Shown here piece after piece: positions 36,610 to 45,710 of a stretch of DNA of 64,000 bases. The translations under genes and the position numbers were made by a program. The notes below the pieces were generated by a model that worked only from the letters and a program-made list of their open reading frames with translations, was not told the DNA's origin and ran no database searches. The stretch's first letter is position 1, and each line of letters opens with the position of its first letter. Source of the DNA: JALORV01 sp963775635 (GTDB lineage: Bacteria > Pseudomonadota > Gammaproteobacteria > Burkholderiales > Burkholderiaceae_F); the NCBI GenBank assembly GCA_963775635.1, contig CAVZJO010000003.1:372001-436000 (forward strand), given 5' to 3'.

Positions 36610-37721
36610 ATGGACAACCAACTCACCGCCCCTCCGCTTCTGGTCATCGACGATTTGCCGTCGCGTATGGCGACGGCGGACTCGTGCTCGATGCCTTGTC
36701 GCTCAGCCTGCAACGCGGCGAAATCGGATGCCTGGTCGGCAGTTCCGGCTGCGGCAAGACAACGCTGTTGCGGGCAATCGCCGGCTTCCTGCCGGTAGTC
36801 GCCGGCACCATCGAGATCGAGGGGCTGGTGGTTTCGGGGCCGCATTTCACCTCGCCGCCGGAGCGACGCGGCGTCGGGCTCGTGTTCCAGGACTATGCGC
36901 TGTTTCCGCATTTGAAGGTCGAGGACAACATCGCGTTCGGATTGCGTGGCTTGGGCGCGCAGCAACGGGCCTCGCGTGTCCGCGAGATGATCGACTTGGT
37001 CGGTCTCGTCACCCAGTCGCGGCGCTACCCGCACGAGCTGTCCGGCGGCCAGCAACAGCGAGTCGCCCTCGCCCGCGCGCTCGCTCCGCGACCCGCTCTG
37101 CTACTGATGGACGAACCGTTTTCGAGCCTGGATGTCGAGTTGCGCCAGCGACTGGGGCAGGAGGTGCGCCAGATCCTGAAGGCCAGCGGTACAACCGCCA
37201 TTTTGGTGACGCATGACCAGCAGGAGGCTTTCGCGATGGCCGACCGGGTCGGCGTCATGAACGACGGTCGGCTCGAGCAGTGGGATCGGCCTTACGAGCT
37301 CTACCACCGGCCGGTGACTCGCTACGTTGCCGACTTCATCGGGCAAGGGGTGTTCGTGCCCGCCCAGGTCCTTTCACCGCACAACGTCGAGATCGAACTG
37401 GGGGAACTGCGAGGCAACATCCCGCTGCCGTGCCAGCAAGGCTGTGCCATCTGCGGCAAAGGATGCCACGTCGACGTGCTGCTGCGGCCCGACGACGTGG
37501 TGCACGACGATGCGAGTCCGCTGAAGGCCGAGGTGTTGCGCAAGGTGTTCCGCGGCGGCGACTTCATCTACACGCTGAAGCTCGACAGCGGCCGCGAGGT
37601 GCTTGCGCTGGTGCCGAGCCATCATGATCACGCGATCGGTGAACGTATCGGCATCCGGCTGGATGCCGATCACGTCATCACCTTTCCCGCACCGACCATG
37701 GAGCCGACGCCCACACCGTAA
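36610..37721 (+). CDS. fbpC: Fe(III) ABC transporter ATP-binding protein, one apparent frameshift
   Basis: The start MDNQLTAPPLLVIDDL is in one frame. From VAYGDGGLVLDALSLSLQRG onward it is in another, with the change near 36655. ABC motifs: Walker A GSSGCGKTTLL, Q-loop LVFQDYALFP, signature ELSGGQQQRVALARAL, Walker B LLLMDEPFSSLD, H-loop VTHDQQEAF. The C-terminal regulatory (TOBE-like) region has four closely spaced cysteines (CQQGCAICGKGC, encoded at about 37431-37466), then VDVLLRPDDVVHDDASP and PSHHDHAIGERIGIR. It powers ferric-iron import with FbpB. Its start is 18 nt from a Fur-like palindrome. Confidence 0.93.
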
Positions 37722-37736
37722 TTCGCTGCGGGCGCG

Positions 37737-39137
37737 CTATTTCTTGCGACCACCGAGCAATGCTGCGAGCCGATCGGGCGCGCGAGTAATCGGTGGTGCC
37801 GGCGCCTCGACCGGCTGTCCCGCGATGGGCATCGCCGAGCCGGGCTCGTAAGGGCGGCTGAAGAAGTCATCGACCGGTTTGCCGGATGGACGAGACGGCG
37901 GCGGCGCTTCACGACGGCGGCTCCGGTCTTCCCGCTCGCCGCGTTCGCGGCCACGGCTTTCGTCCCGCTCGCGCTTCTGCGCCGACACCGTGCCCACTTC
38001 GAACTTCTGCTTGGTCAGGCGCTCGATGGCCGTGACATTGCGCTCGTCGGCGCCCGACATCAACATGATCGCCAAGCCGGTAGCGCCGGCGCGCGCGGTG
38101 CGGCCAATCCGGTGGACGTAGTCTTCCGGCGCAAATGGCACGTCATAATTGATGACGACCGGAAGCTCGACGATGTCGAGCCCGCGTGCGGCCACGTCGG
38201 TCGCGACCAACACTTCGATGAGACCGGTCTTGAATCCGTCGAGCGCCTTCATGCGCTCATCCTGCGTCTTGTCGCCGTGAATCGCATCGGCATTCACACC
38301 CGCCTTCTGCAATTGGCGCGCCAGGCGGCGACACTCGATCTTCGAGTTGACGAATACCAGCACTTGAGTGAGCCGGCCACCCTCTTCACCGCGCGTGCGC
38401 AACAGTTCGAGCAGCACGTCGGTTTTTTCCGATTCGTGCAGTCGCACGACTTCCTGGGTGACGTTTTCGGCCGTCGCGTTGCGGCGTGCGACTTCGACCA
38501 GCACCGGGTCGTTCAGGAAATTAGCCGCGAGCTTCTTGATCTCCTCGGAAAAAGTCGCCGAGAACATCAGGCTTTGTCGTTGCTTGGGCAAATGATTGAG
38601 GATGCGCGAAATGTCCGGCAGAAATCCCATGTCGAGCATGCGATCGGCCTCGTCGAGCACGACAACCTGCACCTGGCCAAGCGACGTGTTCTTGCTCTGC
38701 AGGTGGTCGAGCAGGCGACCCGGCGTTGCGACGACGATCTCGACGCCAGTACGCAGGGCCTGGGTCTGCGGATCCATGTCGACCCCGCCATAGACGACGG
38801 CGCAGCGCAGCGGCGTACCCGCGATGTAGCGCTTAACGTTGTCGGCGACCTGGTCGGCCAGCTCGCGCGTCGGCGTCAGCACCAGTGCACGCACCGGATG
38901 CCGCGCAGGCGACATGCTGCTGCTGGCCTGCGGCAGCAGCCGCTGGATGATCGGCAGCGCGAAGCCCGCAGTCTTGCCGGTGCCGGTCTGCGCCGCACCC
39001 ATGACGTCGCGACCCTGCATAACCAGCGGGATCGCTTTCGACTGGATCGGCGTCGGCGTGCTGTATCCCATCGCTTTGACAGCCGCGACGATGCGCGGGT
39101 CGAGCCCGAAGTGATCGAAGTCGTGGTAGTCGGACAA
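37737..39137 (-). CDS. rhlE: DEAD-box ATP-dependent RNA helicase, RhlE type
   Basis: The product has about 466 residues. Helicase motifs: Q motif region FDHFGLDPRIVAAVKAMGYS, I AAQTGTGKTAGFALP, II VVLDEADRMLDMGF, III MFSATF, VI YVHRIGRTARAG. The tail is rich in Arg/Glu/Pro and disordered. No in-frame ATG exists at the expected start. The open frame runs back through the tRNA gene, so its first 37 codons are not protein. A TTG at 39137 (read as MSDYHDFDHFGL) is the best start, only 26 nt after the tRNA 3' end. RhlE helicases remodel RNA in ribosome assembly and decay. Confidence 0.9.
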   Translation of the reverse strand: MSDYHDFDHFGLDPRIVAAVKAMGYSTPTPIQSKAIPLVMQGRDVMGAAQTGTGKTAGFALPIIQRLLPQASSSMSPARHPVRALVLTPTRELADQVADNVKRYIAGTPLRCAVVYGGVDMDPQTQALRTGVEIVVATPGRLLDHLQSKNTSLGQVQVVVLDEADRMLDMGFLPDISRILNHLPKQRQSLMFSATFSEEIKKLAANFLNDPVLVEVARRNATAENVTQEVVRLHESEKTDVLLELLRTRGEEGGRLTQVLVFVNSKIECRRLARQLQKAGVNADAIHGDKTQDERMKALDGFKTGLIEVLVATDVAARGLDIVELPVVINYDVPFAPEDYVHRIGRTARAGATGLAIMLMSGADERNVTAIERLTKQKFEVGTVSAQKRERDESRGRERGEREDRSRRREAPPPSRPSGKPVDDFFSRPYEPGSAMPIAGQPVEAPAPPITRAPDRLAALLGGRKK

Positions 39138-39163
39138 GGCGGTGCGCCGATTCAGCGCCGGTA

Positions 39164-39239
39164 TGGTGGGCCGTGTTGGATTTGAACCAACGACCAAAGG
39201 ATTATGAGTCCTCTGCTCTAACCACTGAGCTAACGGCCC
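39164..39239 (-). tRNA. tRNA with CAT anticodon, probably tRNA-Ile2 (lysidine type)
   Basis: A 76-nt cloverleaf including encoded CCA. Acceptor stem GGGCCGT/ACGGCCC, D arm GCTC..GAGC, anticodon arm GAGGA-CTCATAA-TCCTT, T arm GTTGG-TTCAAAT-CCAAC. The anticodon is CAT. The anticodon arm with G27-T43 and A37-A38, and the variable region TTTGGTCG, resemble E. coli ileX (tRNA-Ile2) more than elongator or initiator tRNA-Met, so the wobble C should become lysidine. It lies between rpoD and rhlE on the same strand. Confidence 0.85.
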
Positions 39240-39252
39240 GCGGCCCACGGCG

Positions 39253-41526
39253 TTACTCGAGGAAACTCTTCAGCTTGTCGGAGCGGCTCGGGTGCCGCAG
39301 CTTGCGCAGCGCCTTCGCTTCGATCTGTCGTATACGCTCGCGCGTGACGTCGAACTGCTTGCCGACTTCTTCCAGCGTGTGATCGGTCGACATCTCGATT
39401 CCGAAGCGCATGCGCAGCACCTTGGCCTCGCGCGGCGTCAGCGAGTCCAGCACATCCTTGGTGACACCCGACAGGCTGTTGTACTGCGCGGCATCGACCG
39501 GGGCGACCGTCGTCTGATCTTCGATGAAGTCGCCGAGGTGCGAATCGTCGTCGTCGCCGATCGGCGTTTCCATGCTGATCGGTTCCTTGGCGATCTTCAG
39601 GATCTTGCGGATCTTGTCCTCGGGCATCTCCATTTTGACGGCAAGGGTGGCCGGATCGGGCTCGGTGCCGGTCTCCTGCAGGATCTGCCGCGAAATGCGG
39701 TTCATCTTGTTGATGGTCTCGATCATGTGCACCGGGATGCGGATCGTGCGTGCCTGGTCGGCGATCGAGCGTGTGATGGCCTGGCGGATCCACCACGTCG
39801 CATAGGTCGAGAACTTGTAGCCGCGGCGGTATTCGAACTTGTCGACCGCCTTCATCAGGCCGATGTTGCCTTCCTGGATCAGATCGAGGAACTGCAGTCC
39901 GCGGTTGGTGTACTTCTTCGCGATCGAGATCACCAGCCGCAGGTTGGCCTCGGTCATCTCGCGCTTTGCCTTGCGCGCCTTGGCCTCGCCGGTGGCCATC
40001 TGCTTGTAGACCTCGCGCAGGTCGCGCAGCGGCAGCACCACGCGCTTTTGCAGGTCCGAGAGCTTGCTCTGCAATTCCTGCACCGCCGGCAGATTGCGCC
40101 TGAGCACTTCGGCATACGGCTGGCCGGAATCGGCTTCGCGGGCCGCCCAGCGCATGTTGGTCTCGTTGCCCGGGAACGCCTTCAGGAAATGCGCGCGCGG
40201 CATGCCGCATTTGTTGACGACGATCTCGTAGATCTGCTTCTCGATGCTGCGTACCTCGTCGACCTGCTTGCGCAGCGTGTCTGACAGCTTCTCGACCATC
40301 TTGGCCGTGAAGCGCAGGCTCATCAGCTCGTCGAGAATCTTGGTCTGCGATTTGAGATACCCAGGCGATTTGTACCCTTCCTTCTCGAACGCCACACGCA
40401 TCTTGTCGAAGAGCTTCGCCACATGATCGAACTTTTCGATCGCGCGCACCTTCAGTTCGTCGAGCTGCGCGGCTGTCATGCCGGAGGCGCCGATATCGGT
40501 CGTCTCCTCGCCTTCCTCGTCTTCCTCGTCGCCGCCGGCCGTCGGAAAATCCTCCGCCATCGGATCCATCAGTCCATCGACGACTTCATCGATCGGAATT
40601 TCGCTGGCGCGGATGCGCTCGGAATGCGCCAGGATCTCGGCGATCGTGGTCGGGCACGCCGACACCGCCATGACCATATGCTTCAGCCCGTCTTCGATAC
40701 GCTTGGCGATCTCGATCTCACCTTCGCGCGTCAGCAGTTCGACGGAGCCCATCTCACGCATGTACATGCGCACTGGGTCGGTCGTGCGACCGAACTCGGC
40801 ATCGACGGTGGTAAGCGCCGCTTCCGCCTCTTCCTCGACGTCGTCGTCGGTGGTCGCCGCCGGAACGTTTTCGTTCATCAGCAGCGTCTCGGCGTCGGGT
40901 GCCTGGTCGAAGACCTGGATCCCCATGTCGCCGAACGTGCTGATGATCGAGTCGATCGCCTCGGCGTCTACCAGGTTGTCCGGCAGATGATCGTTGATCT
41001 CGGCATAGGTCAGGAACCCGCGCTCCTTGCCGAGCTTGATCAGCGCCTTCAGCTTGTTGCGGCGCGCCTCGAGATCCTCCTCGGTGCCGTGATAGCTGCG
41101 CTCCAGGGCCTCTTTCAGCGCCTTTTCCTTGGCGCGACGATCCTTGGCGCGCAGCTTGGTCGCGCTCATTTTCTCGACGATCTGCACGCTCGGATCGGCT
41201 GCGTCGTCGCCTGCCTCTGGAACGGCATCAGCACCTGCTTCGGCGCCGATCAGTTGCTCGTCCGCCTGCTTCGGCTTGCGCCCAGGCCGACCGCGCGGTG
41301 GAATTGCTGCGGCGGTGGCAGAAACTAGCGTCGGCTTGGTCGGAGCCGTGGCGGCCTTCGCAACCGGGTGCTTGGCGGACGGCACCGGCGAGGCAACCGC
41401 CTTGGTGGCGACGGCCTTCTTCACCGGCAGCGGCGCGACCTTTCTCACGACCGCCTTCGGGCGCGCCAGCTCACGCGCCACCGAACGCCCGGTCTTGGCC
41501 TTCACTGCCGCTTTCTTCATCACCAT
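39253..41526 (-). CDS. rpoD: RNA polymerase primary sigma factor (sigma-70)
   Basis: The product has 757 residues. The start is at 41526 (MVMKKAAVKAK), with GGAG 8 nt upstream. The Lys/Ala-rich N-terminus leads into region 1.1. Region 1.2/2.1 starts DPVRMYMREMGSVELLTREG. The -10 recognition helix region is KFSTYATWWIRQAITRSIA, and region 4.2 is LEEVGKQFDVTRERIRQIEA. The large non-conserved insert is present (acidic stretch GGDEEDEEGEETTD). It is the housekeeping sigma factor, and it is last of the rpsU-yqeY-dnaG-rpoD series. A long 395-nt leader separates it from dnaG. Confidence 0.98.
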   Translation of the reverse strand: MVMKKAAVKAKTGRSVARELARPKAVVRKVAPLPVKKAVATKAVASPVPSAKHPVAKAATAPTKPTLVSATAAAIPPRGRPGRKPKQADEQLIGAEAGADAVPEAGDDAADPSVQIVEKMSATKLRAKDRRAKEKALKEALERSYHGTEEDLEARRNKLKALIKLGKERGFLTYAEINDHLPDNLVDAEAIDSIISTFGDMGIQVFDQAPDAETLLMNENVPAATTDDDVEEEAEAALTTVDAEFGRTTDPVRMYMREMGSVELLTREGEIEIAKRIEDGLKHMVMAVSACPTTIAEILAHSERIRASEIPIDEVVDGLMDPMAEDFPTAGGDEEDEEGEETTDIGASGMTAAQLDELKVRAIEKFDHVAKLFDKMRVAFEKEGYKSPGYLKSQTKILDELMSLRFTAKMVEKLSDTLRKQVDEVRSIEKQIYEIVVNKCGMPRAHFLKAFPGNETNMRWAAREADSGQPYAEVLRRNLPAVQELQSKLSDLQKRVVLPLRDLREVYKQMATGEAKARKAKREMTEANLRLVISIAKKYTNRGLQFLDLIQEGNIGLMKAVDKFEYRRGYKFSTYATWWIRQAITRSIADQARTIRIPVHMIETINKMNRISRQILQETGTEPDPATLAVKMEMPEDKIRKILKIAKEPISMETPIGDDDDSHLGDFIEDQTTVAPVDAAQYNSLSGVTKDVLDSLTPREAKVLRMRFGIEMSTDHTLEEVGKQFDVTRERIRQIEAKALRKLRHPSRSDKLKSFLE

Positions 41527-41876
41527 GGTTTCACTCCGATCGACCCCGGCCATCCGCCGGAGCAGTCATTAGGGCGCGCACTACGGTCGGCCGACTCATG
41601 TGCGACGTCAAAAGCATCATTGGGTTCAATCACGCGATCTCAATCGAGCCTGGCGCTCCTTGGCGCGGGCCTGCAAAGCGAACCGCTTGATGTGCATCTC
41701 CGCGTGTCCGGGCCGACGTGCCGCGAGGGCCGGGCACCTCCGCCTCGGAGGCGCCTCATGGCGTTCGCACGCTGGTCGATGCCGTTCCTGTACGCGCCAC
41801 CGATCTGTCCGCGATCTCCTGGGCGCTCCGACAAAGGCCACAACATTACATGGGCACAAATGGTCGGAAACCCAAC

Positions 41877-41907
41877 ATTTTAGCAAAGATTACGGCAGCC
41901 CTTGCAA
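41877..41907 (-). promoter_or_regulatory. Candidate internal promoter for rpoD
   Basis: On the minus strand an extended -10 reads TGCTAAAAT (TAAAAT at 41877-41882), with a TTGCAA box (41902-41907) 19 bp upstream. It lies just after the dnaG stop and would give a leader of about 350 nt before rpoD. The wide spacer weakens the call; the extended -10 strengthens it. The rest of the region 41527-41876 shows no gene. A short GC hairpin (CTCCG/CGGAG near 41731-41744) is the only other structure seen. Confidence 0.4.
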
Positions 41908-41921
41908 GCCCCTCATTTCAC

Positions 41922-43703
41922 TTACCGATCGTGCGATTCGGGCTTCCGCCCGCGCTCCTCGGTGTAGGCCTGGTCGGCCGCGCGGTACGCGTCCAGCCGC
42001 TCGGGCGACTGCTCACGCTCGAAGTCTGCGAGCCGCTCGCTTCGCTGCTGCTCTAACCGCCGCAGCCGCAGCTTCTGGAAGGCTTCGGTCAGGACCTGGC
42101 GTGCCGTTTCCACATCCGTATCCAGCTCCATTTCCTGTGCGGCAAGCGCGCGGAAGTCGTCGATGAATTCGCTGTCCTGCAGGGCTTCCATCAGTGCGCC
42201 CTGGCTCAGCCCCGCGATAGTCGCTGCGGATTGCTCGCAGGCGGCCCGCCAGACCTCGGCGATCTCCGCATCGATCCGCTCCGGCCGACCGACATGCTCG
42301 TCGGCAACTGCCTGCTCGAACTCGCGCGCCAGCGGCGGATGCGCGAGCAGATGCTGCAGGATGCGTCGCTTGAGATCATCGACTTCGGCATGGGGGGTGC
42401 GTCGGGCGGCCGTCGGCTGCCTAATCGCCCGCGCCCGCTTGAGGCCAAAGAGCGCTTCCAGATCTTCTAGTGGCGTGCGTGCAGCGTCCGAGAGCTCGCG
42501 CAGCAGCTGAAGCCGGAGTGCACCCGGCGGCATCGACAGCAGCAGCGGCTTGGCCTCGGCGACGATGGTGGCGCGGTCCTCGGGGGATGCGAGCGATCGC
42601 CCGTGCGCCAGCGCTTCGATCAGGAAGCGCGACAGCGGCAGGGCCCGCTCCAGCTGCGATCCGAAAGCTGCCCCTCCGCCCTTCTGCACCAGGCTGTCGG
42701 GATCCTCGCCTTCGGGCAACAGTACGAAGCTCGCGCGCTTGGTGTCGGCCAGGACGGGCAGCGTCGCCTCTAGCGCGCGCCGTGCGGCCTTTCGACCGGC
42801 TGGATCGCCATCGAACGCAAACACCACGTGATCGGTCGCGCGGAGCAGCGCTCCGACGTGTGCGCTCGTGACAGCTGTGCCGAGCGCGGCCACGGCTTCC
42901 CCGAAACCCGCCTGCGACAGCTGGATGACGTCAAGATATCCCTCGCAGACGATGGCGCGGCCGGCCTGCCGAATGGCGTCACGCGCCTCATGCAGGCCGT
43001 AGAGTTCCTGGCCTTTTCGAAACAACGGCGTCTCGGGTGAATTCAGGTACTTGGGTTCGCCCGCGCCGATGATGCGCGCACCGAAGCCGATCACCTGTCC
43101 GCGCGCGCTCCGGATCGGGAACATGATGCGGCCGCGAAAGCGGTCGTATCGCTTGCCTTCGTCGGCGATCACCAGTCCGGCCTCGACCAGTCGCACATCG
43201 TCATAGTCGTCGACCGCACCGCGCAGCGGCTGCCACGCATCCGGCGCATAGCCCAGTGCGAACCGAGCGGCGGTCTGACCCGAGATTCCGCGCGACTTCA
43301 GATAATCGATCGCGACGCGGCTCAGCTTGAGCTGGGCCCGGTAGAACTCGGCAGCGCGCGCGAGCAGGTCGCCCAGAGCGACCCGGGACGCGGATTCGCC
43401 CTGACGTTCAGCCTGAACCGGCACCTGCATCCCGACCTGCTGCGCGAGTTCGCGGATCGCCTCGATGTAGCCCAGACCGCGCTGCTCCATCAGAAAACCG
43501 ATCGCGCTGCCGTGCGCTCCACAGCCAAAGCAGTGATAAAACTGTTTGACCGGGCTCACCGTGAACGATGGCGATTTTTCGCCGTGGAACGGACACAAGC
43601 CGAGATAGTTCTGACCGCCTCGTTTGAGTTCCACCGTGCGTCCCACGACATCGACGATGTCGACGCGCGCCAGGAGATCCTGAATGAAGCTCTGCGGAAT
43701 CAT
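41922..43703 (-). CDS. dnaG: DNA primase
   Basis: The product has 593 residues. The N-terminal zinc-binding domain has the CHC2 pattern: LCPFHGEKSPSF then QFYHCFGCGAHG. The Toprim core has IVCEGYLDVIQLSQAGF and FAFDGDPAGRKAARRA (acidic metal ligands). The C-terminal domain should contact the DnaB helicase. It sits in the conserved macromolecular-synthesis cluster between yqeY and rpoD. Confidence 0.98.
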   Translation of the reverse strand: MIPQSFIQDLLARVDIVDVVGRTVELKRGGQNYLGLCPFHGEKSPSFTVSPVKQFYHCFGCGAHGSAIGFLMEQRGLGYIEAIRELAQQVGMQVPVQAERQGESASRVALGDLLARAAEFYRAQLKLSRVAIDYLKSRGISGQTAARFALGYAPDAWQPLRGAVDDYDDVRLVEAGLVIADEGKRYDRFRGRIMFPIRSARGQVIGFGARIIGAGEPKYLNSPETPLFRKGQELYGLHEARDAIRQAGRAIVCEGYLDVIQLSQAGFGEAVAALGTAVTSAHVGALLRATDHVVFAFDGDPAGRKAARRALEATLPVLADTKRASFVLLPEGEDPDSLVQKGGGAAFGSQLERALPLSRFLIEALAHGRSLASPEDRATIVAEAKPLLLSMPPGALRLQLLRELSDAARTPLEDLEALFGLKRARAIRQPTAARRTPHAEVDDLKRRILQHLLAHPPLAREFEQAVADEHVGRPERIDAEIAEVWRAACEQSAATIAGLSQGALMEALQDSEFIDDFRALAAQEMELDTDVETARQVLTEAFQKLRLRRLEQQRSERLADFEREQSPERLDAYRAADQAYTEERGRKPESHDR

Positions 43704-43824
43704 GGATGCGCAGAAAGTTTACGCATCGGCCGGCTCGATGGATGTGCGCGGTCTTCGACCGCCCGGCTGCAGGCAATGCCAGCGGACAGACGGACCGTCG
43801 TCCAACCTGCGCAGGCGAGCGGCA

Positions 43825-44280
43825 CTACGAAAGGCGCTGCTTCACCAACGCTGACGCCTTGCCCATGTCGGCTCGACCAGCAATGCGGGGCTTCAGCAGC
43901 GCCATCACCTTACCCATCGCCTGCGGTCCGGCGGCGCCCGATTCGGCGATCGCGGCATCGACAGCCGCCTGCAATTCGGCGTCCGACAATTGCTGCGGAA
44001 GGTACCCGGACAGCAGGTCGAGTTCGGCCTTTTCCTTGTCGACCAAGTCGGTGCGGCCGGCCTTGCCAAACTGCTCGATCGAATCCCGACGCTGCTTGAT
44101 CAGCTTCTCGACGATTGCCAGCACGACGGCGTCATCGGCCACGATGCGCTCGTCGACTTCTCTCTGCTTGATGGCGGCCTGCAGCAGGCGGATCGCGGAT
44201 AGGCGTCCGGCGTCGCGCGCGCGCATCGCAGCTTTCATGTCATCGTTGATGCGCTCTCTCAGTGCAACGGGTGCGGTCAT
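43825..44280 (-). CDS. GatB/YqeY domain protein
   Basis: The product has 151 residues, a typical stand-alone YqeY protein: LRERINDDMKAAMRARDAGR, then LSDAELQAAVDAAIAES and MGKVMALLKPRIAGRADMGK. The domain is shared with the tRNA-binding tail of the GatB amidotransferase subunit, but the free-standing role is unknown. In many betaproteobacteria it lies between rpsU and dnaG, as here. Confidence 0.93.
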   Translation of the reverse strand: MTAPVALRERINDDMKAAMRARDAGRLSAIRLLQAAIKQREVDERIVADDAVVLAIVEKLIKQRRDSIEQFGKAGRTDLVDKEKAELDLLSGYLPQQLSDAELQAAVDAAIAESGAAGPQAMGKVMALLKPRIAGRADMGKASALVKQRLS

Positions 44281-44343
44281 CGGGGACTCCAGAAAGACAA
44301 AGCGCGCCCGGAGGCGCGCTGTACATCAACAAACGTCGGACGC

Positions 44344-44556
44344 TTAGTACATCTTCTTCGGCAGCATCTGGCTGCGCAGACGCTTGAAGTGCCGCTTGAT
44401 CGCCGCCGATTTCTTGCGCTTGCGCTCGGCCGTCGGCTTTTCGTAGAACTCGCGTGCGCGCAGTTCGGTCAGCAGCCCGCTTTTTTCGATCGTGCGCTTG
44501 AAGCGGCGCAGGGCGACTTCGAACGGCTCGTTTTCTTTCACGCGAATGGTAGGCAT
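44344..44556 (-). CDS. rpsU: 30S ribosomal protein bS21
   Basis: The product has 70 residues. It starts MPTIRVKENEPFEVALRRFK and has the basic tail typical of bS21 (KKSAAIKRHFKRLRSQ). It is the first gene of the rpsU-yqeY-dnaG-rpoD cluster, and bS21 helps translation initiation on the 30S platform. A good promoter lies about 70-95 nt upstream. Confidence 0.97.
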   Translation of the reverse strand: MPTIRVKENEPFEVALRRFKRTIEKSGLLTELRAREFYEKPTAERKRKKSAAIKRHFKRLRSQMLPKKMY

Positions 44557-44622
44557 GGGTTTCGGCTATCTCTCTTTCGGCAATCTTGGCTTATCTCTCG
44601 GGCCAGCGGCGCAGAACGCGAG

Positions 44623-44651
44623 ATTATGCCCGAAGCGGTTTCCGTAGACAA
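44623..44651 (-). promoter_or_regulatory. Sigma-70 promoter for the rpsU-yqeY-dnaG-rpoD cluster
   Basis: On the minus strand TTGTCT (44646-44651) and CATAAT (44623-44628) are separated by exactly 17 bp. The pair lies 67 nt before the rpsU start, in the divergent gap with tsaD. Four of six -35 and five of six -10 bases match the consensus. Confidence 0.6.
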
Positions 44652-44684
44652 GTCAATGGCTTAGCGTCTCGTACACTGCCAAGC

Positions 44685-45710
44685 ATGCTGATCCTCGGGA
44701 TGGAAACGTCGTGCGACGAAACTGGTCTCGCGCTGCTCGACAGCGAGGCCGGCCTGCTCGGGCATGCCCTGCACTCGCAAACCGAAATGCATGCGGCCTA
44801 TGGCGGCGTGGTGCCCGAACTCGCCTCGCGCGACCACATCCGGCGTGTTTTACCGCTGCTGGATGCGGTGCTCGCACGATCAGAGCGGCAGTCCGCGCAG
44901 ATCGACGCGATCGCGGTGACCGCTGGTCCGGGACTGGCCGGCGCGCTGCTGGTAGGCGCCAGCGTTGCGCACGCGATCGGATATGCGCTGGGACGGCCGG
45001 TGGTCGGAGTCCATCACCTCGAAGGTCATCTGCTTTCGCCGCTGCTTGCTGAACCGGCGCCGCCGTTTCCGTTCGCGGCGCTGCTGGTGTCGGGAGGACA
45101 CACGCAACTGTTGCGCGTCGCCGACTGGGGCCGCTACGAACTGCTCGGCGAAACGCTCGATGATGCGGCTGGCGAAGCGTTCGACAAGACGGCGCAGCTG
45201 CTCGGACTCGGATATCCCGGCGGGCCCGCGGTGTCGCGGTTGGCCGAGTTCGGCGCCGCAGACGCCGTTCGCCTGCCGCGGCCGATGCTGACGAGCGGCA
45301 CGCTCGATTTCAGCTTCAGTGGGTTGAAGACGGCAGTGCTGACCGCGGTACGCCGCCAGGGCAATCTGTGCGAACAGGGCCGAGCGGATATCGCCCGCGC
45401 GTTCGTCGACGCGATGGTCGACGTGCTCGCGAGCAAGGCGCGCCGCGCGCTGGAGGTCACTGGCCTGCAGCGCCTGGTGGTCGCCGGCGGCGTCGGTGCC
45501 AACTCGCAATTGCGGCAACGCCTGCGATCCGACGCTGAGCGCGACGGCACGCAGGTGTACTTTCCGCCGCTGGCGCTGTGCACCGACAATGGGGCGATGA
45601 TCGCGCTGGCCGGCCTGGCGCGACTGCGCCGGACGCAGGCCGACGATCGGAAAGGCTCGTACGGCTTCGCGGTCCATCCGCGCTGGGCGCTTGCCGACGC
45701 GGTTGCTTAG
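44685..45710 (+). CDS. tsaD: tRNA N6-threonylcarbamoyladenosine (t6A37) synthesis protein TsaD
   Basis: The product has 341 residues. The start MLILGMETSCDETGLALLD is the universal TsaD N-terminus. The iron ligand motif HHLEGH is present, and so is the nucleotide-binding LLVSGGHTQLL, with DDAAGEAFDKTAQLLGLGYP and VVAGGVGANSQLR further on. It makes the t6A modification with TsaB, TsaC and TsaE. The divergent placement against rpsU is widely conserved. Its stop overlaps the plsY stop on the other strand by 3 nt. Confidence 0.97.
   Translation: MLILGMETSCDETGLALLDSEAGLLGHALHSQTEMHAAYGGVVPELASRDHIRRVLPLLDAVLARSERQSAQIDAIAVTAGPGLAGALLVGASVAHAIGYALGRPVVGVHHLEGHLLSPLLAEPAPPFPFAALLVSGGHTQLLRVADWGRYELLGETLDDAAGEAFDKTAQLLGLGYPGGPAVSRLAEFGAADAVRLPRPMLTSGTLDFSFSGLKTAVLTAVRRQGNLCEQGRADIARAFVDAMVDVLASKARRALEVTGLQRLVVAGGVGANSQLRQRLRSDAERDGTQVYFPPLALCTDNGAMIALAGLARLRRTQADDRKGSYGFAVHPRWALADAVA

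Noticed and set aside
39164..39239. Elongator tRNA-Met
   Set aside because: The anticodon is CAT, but the anticodon arm and variable region look like tRNA-Ile2 (ileX type). Kept as probable Ile2, with Met not fully excluded.
39138..39248. rhlE N-terminus beginning GPLAQWLEQRTHNPLVV
   Set aside because: This is the well-known false peptide produced by translating a tRNA gene.
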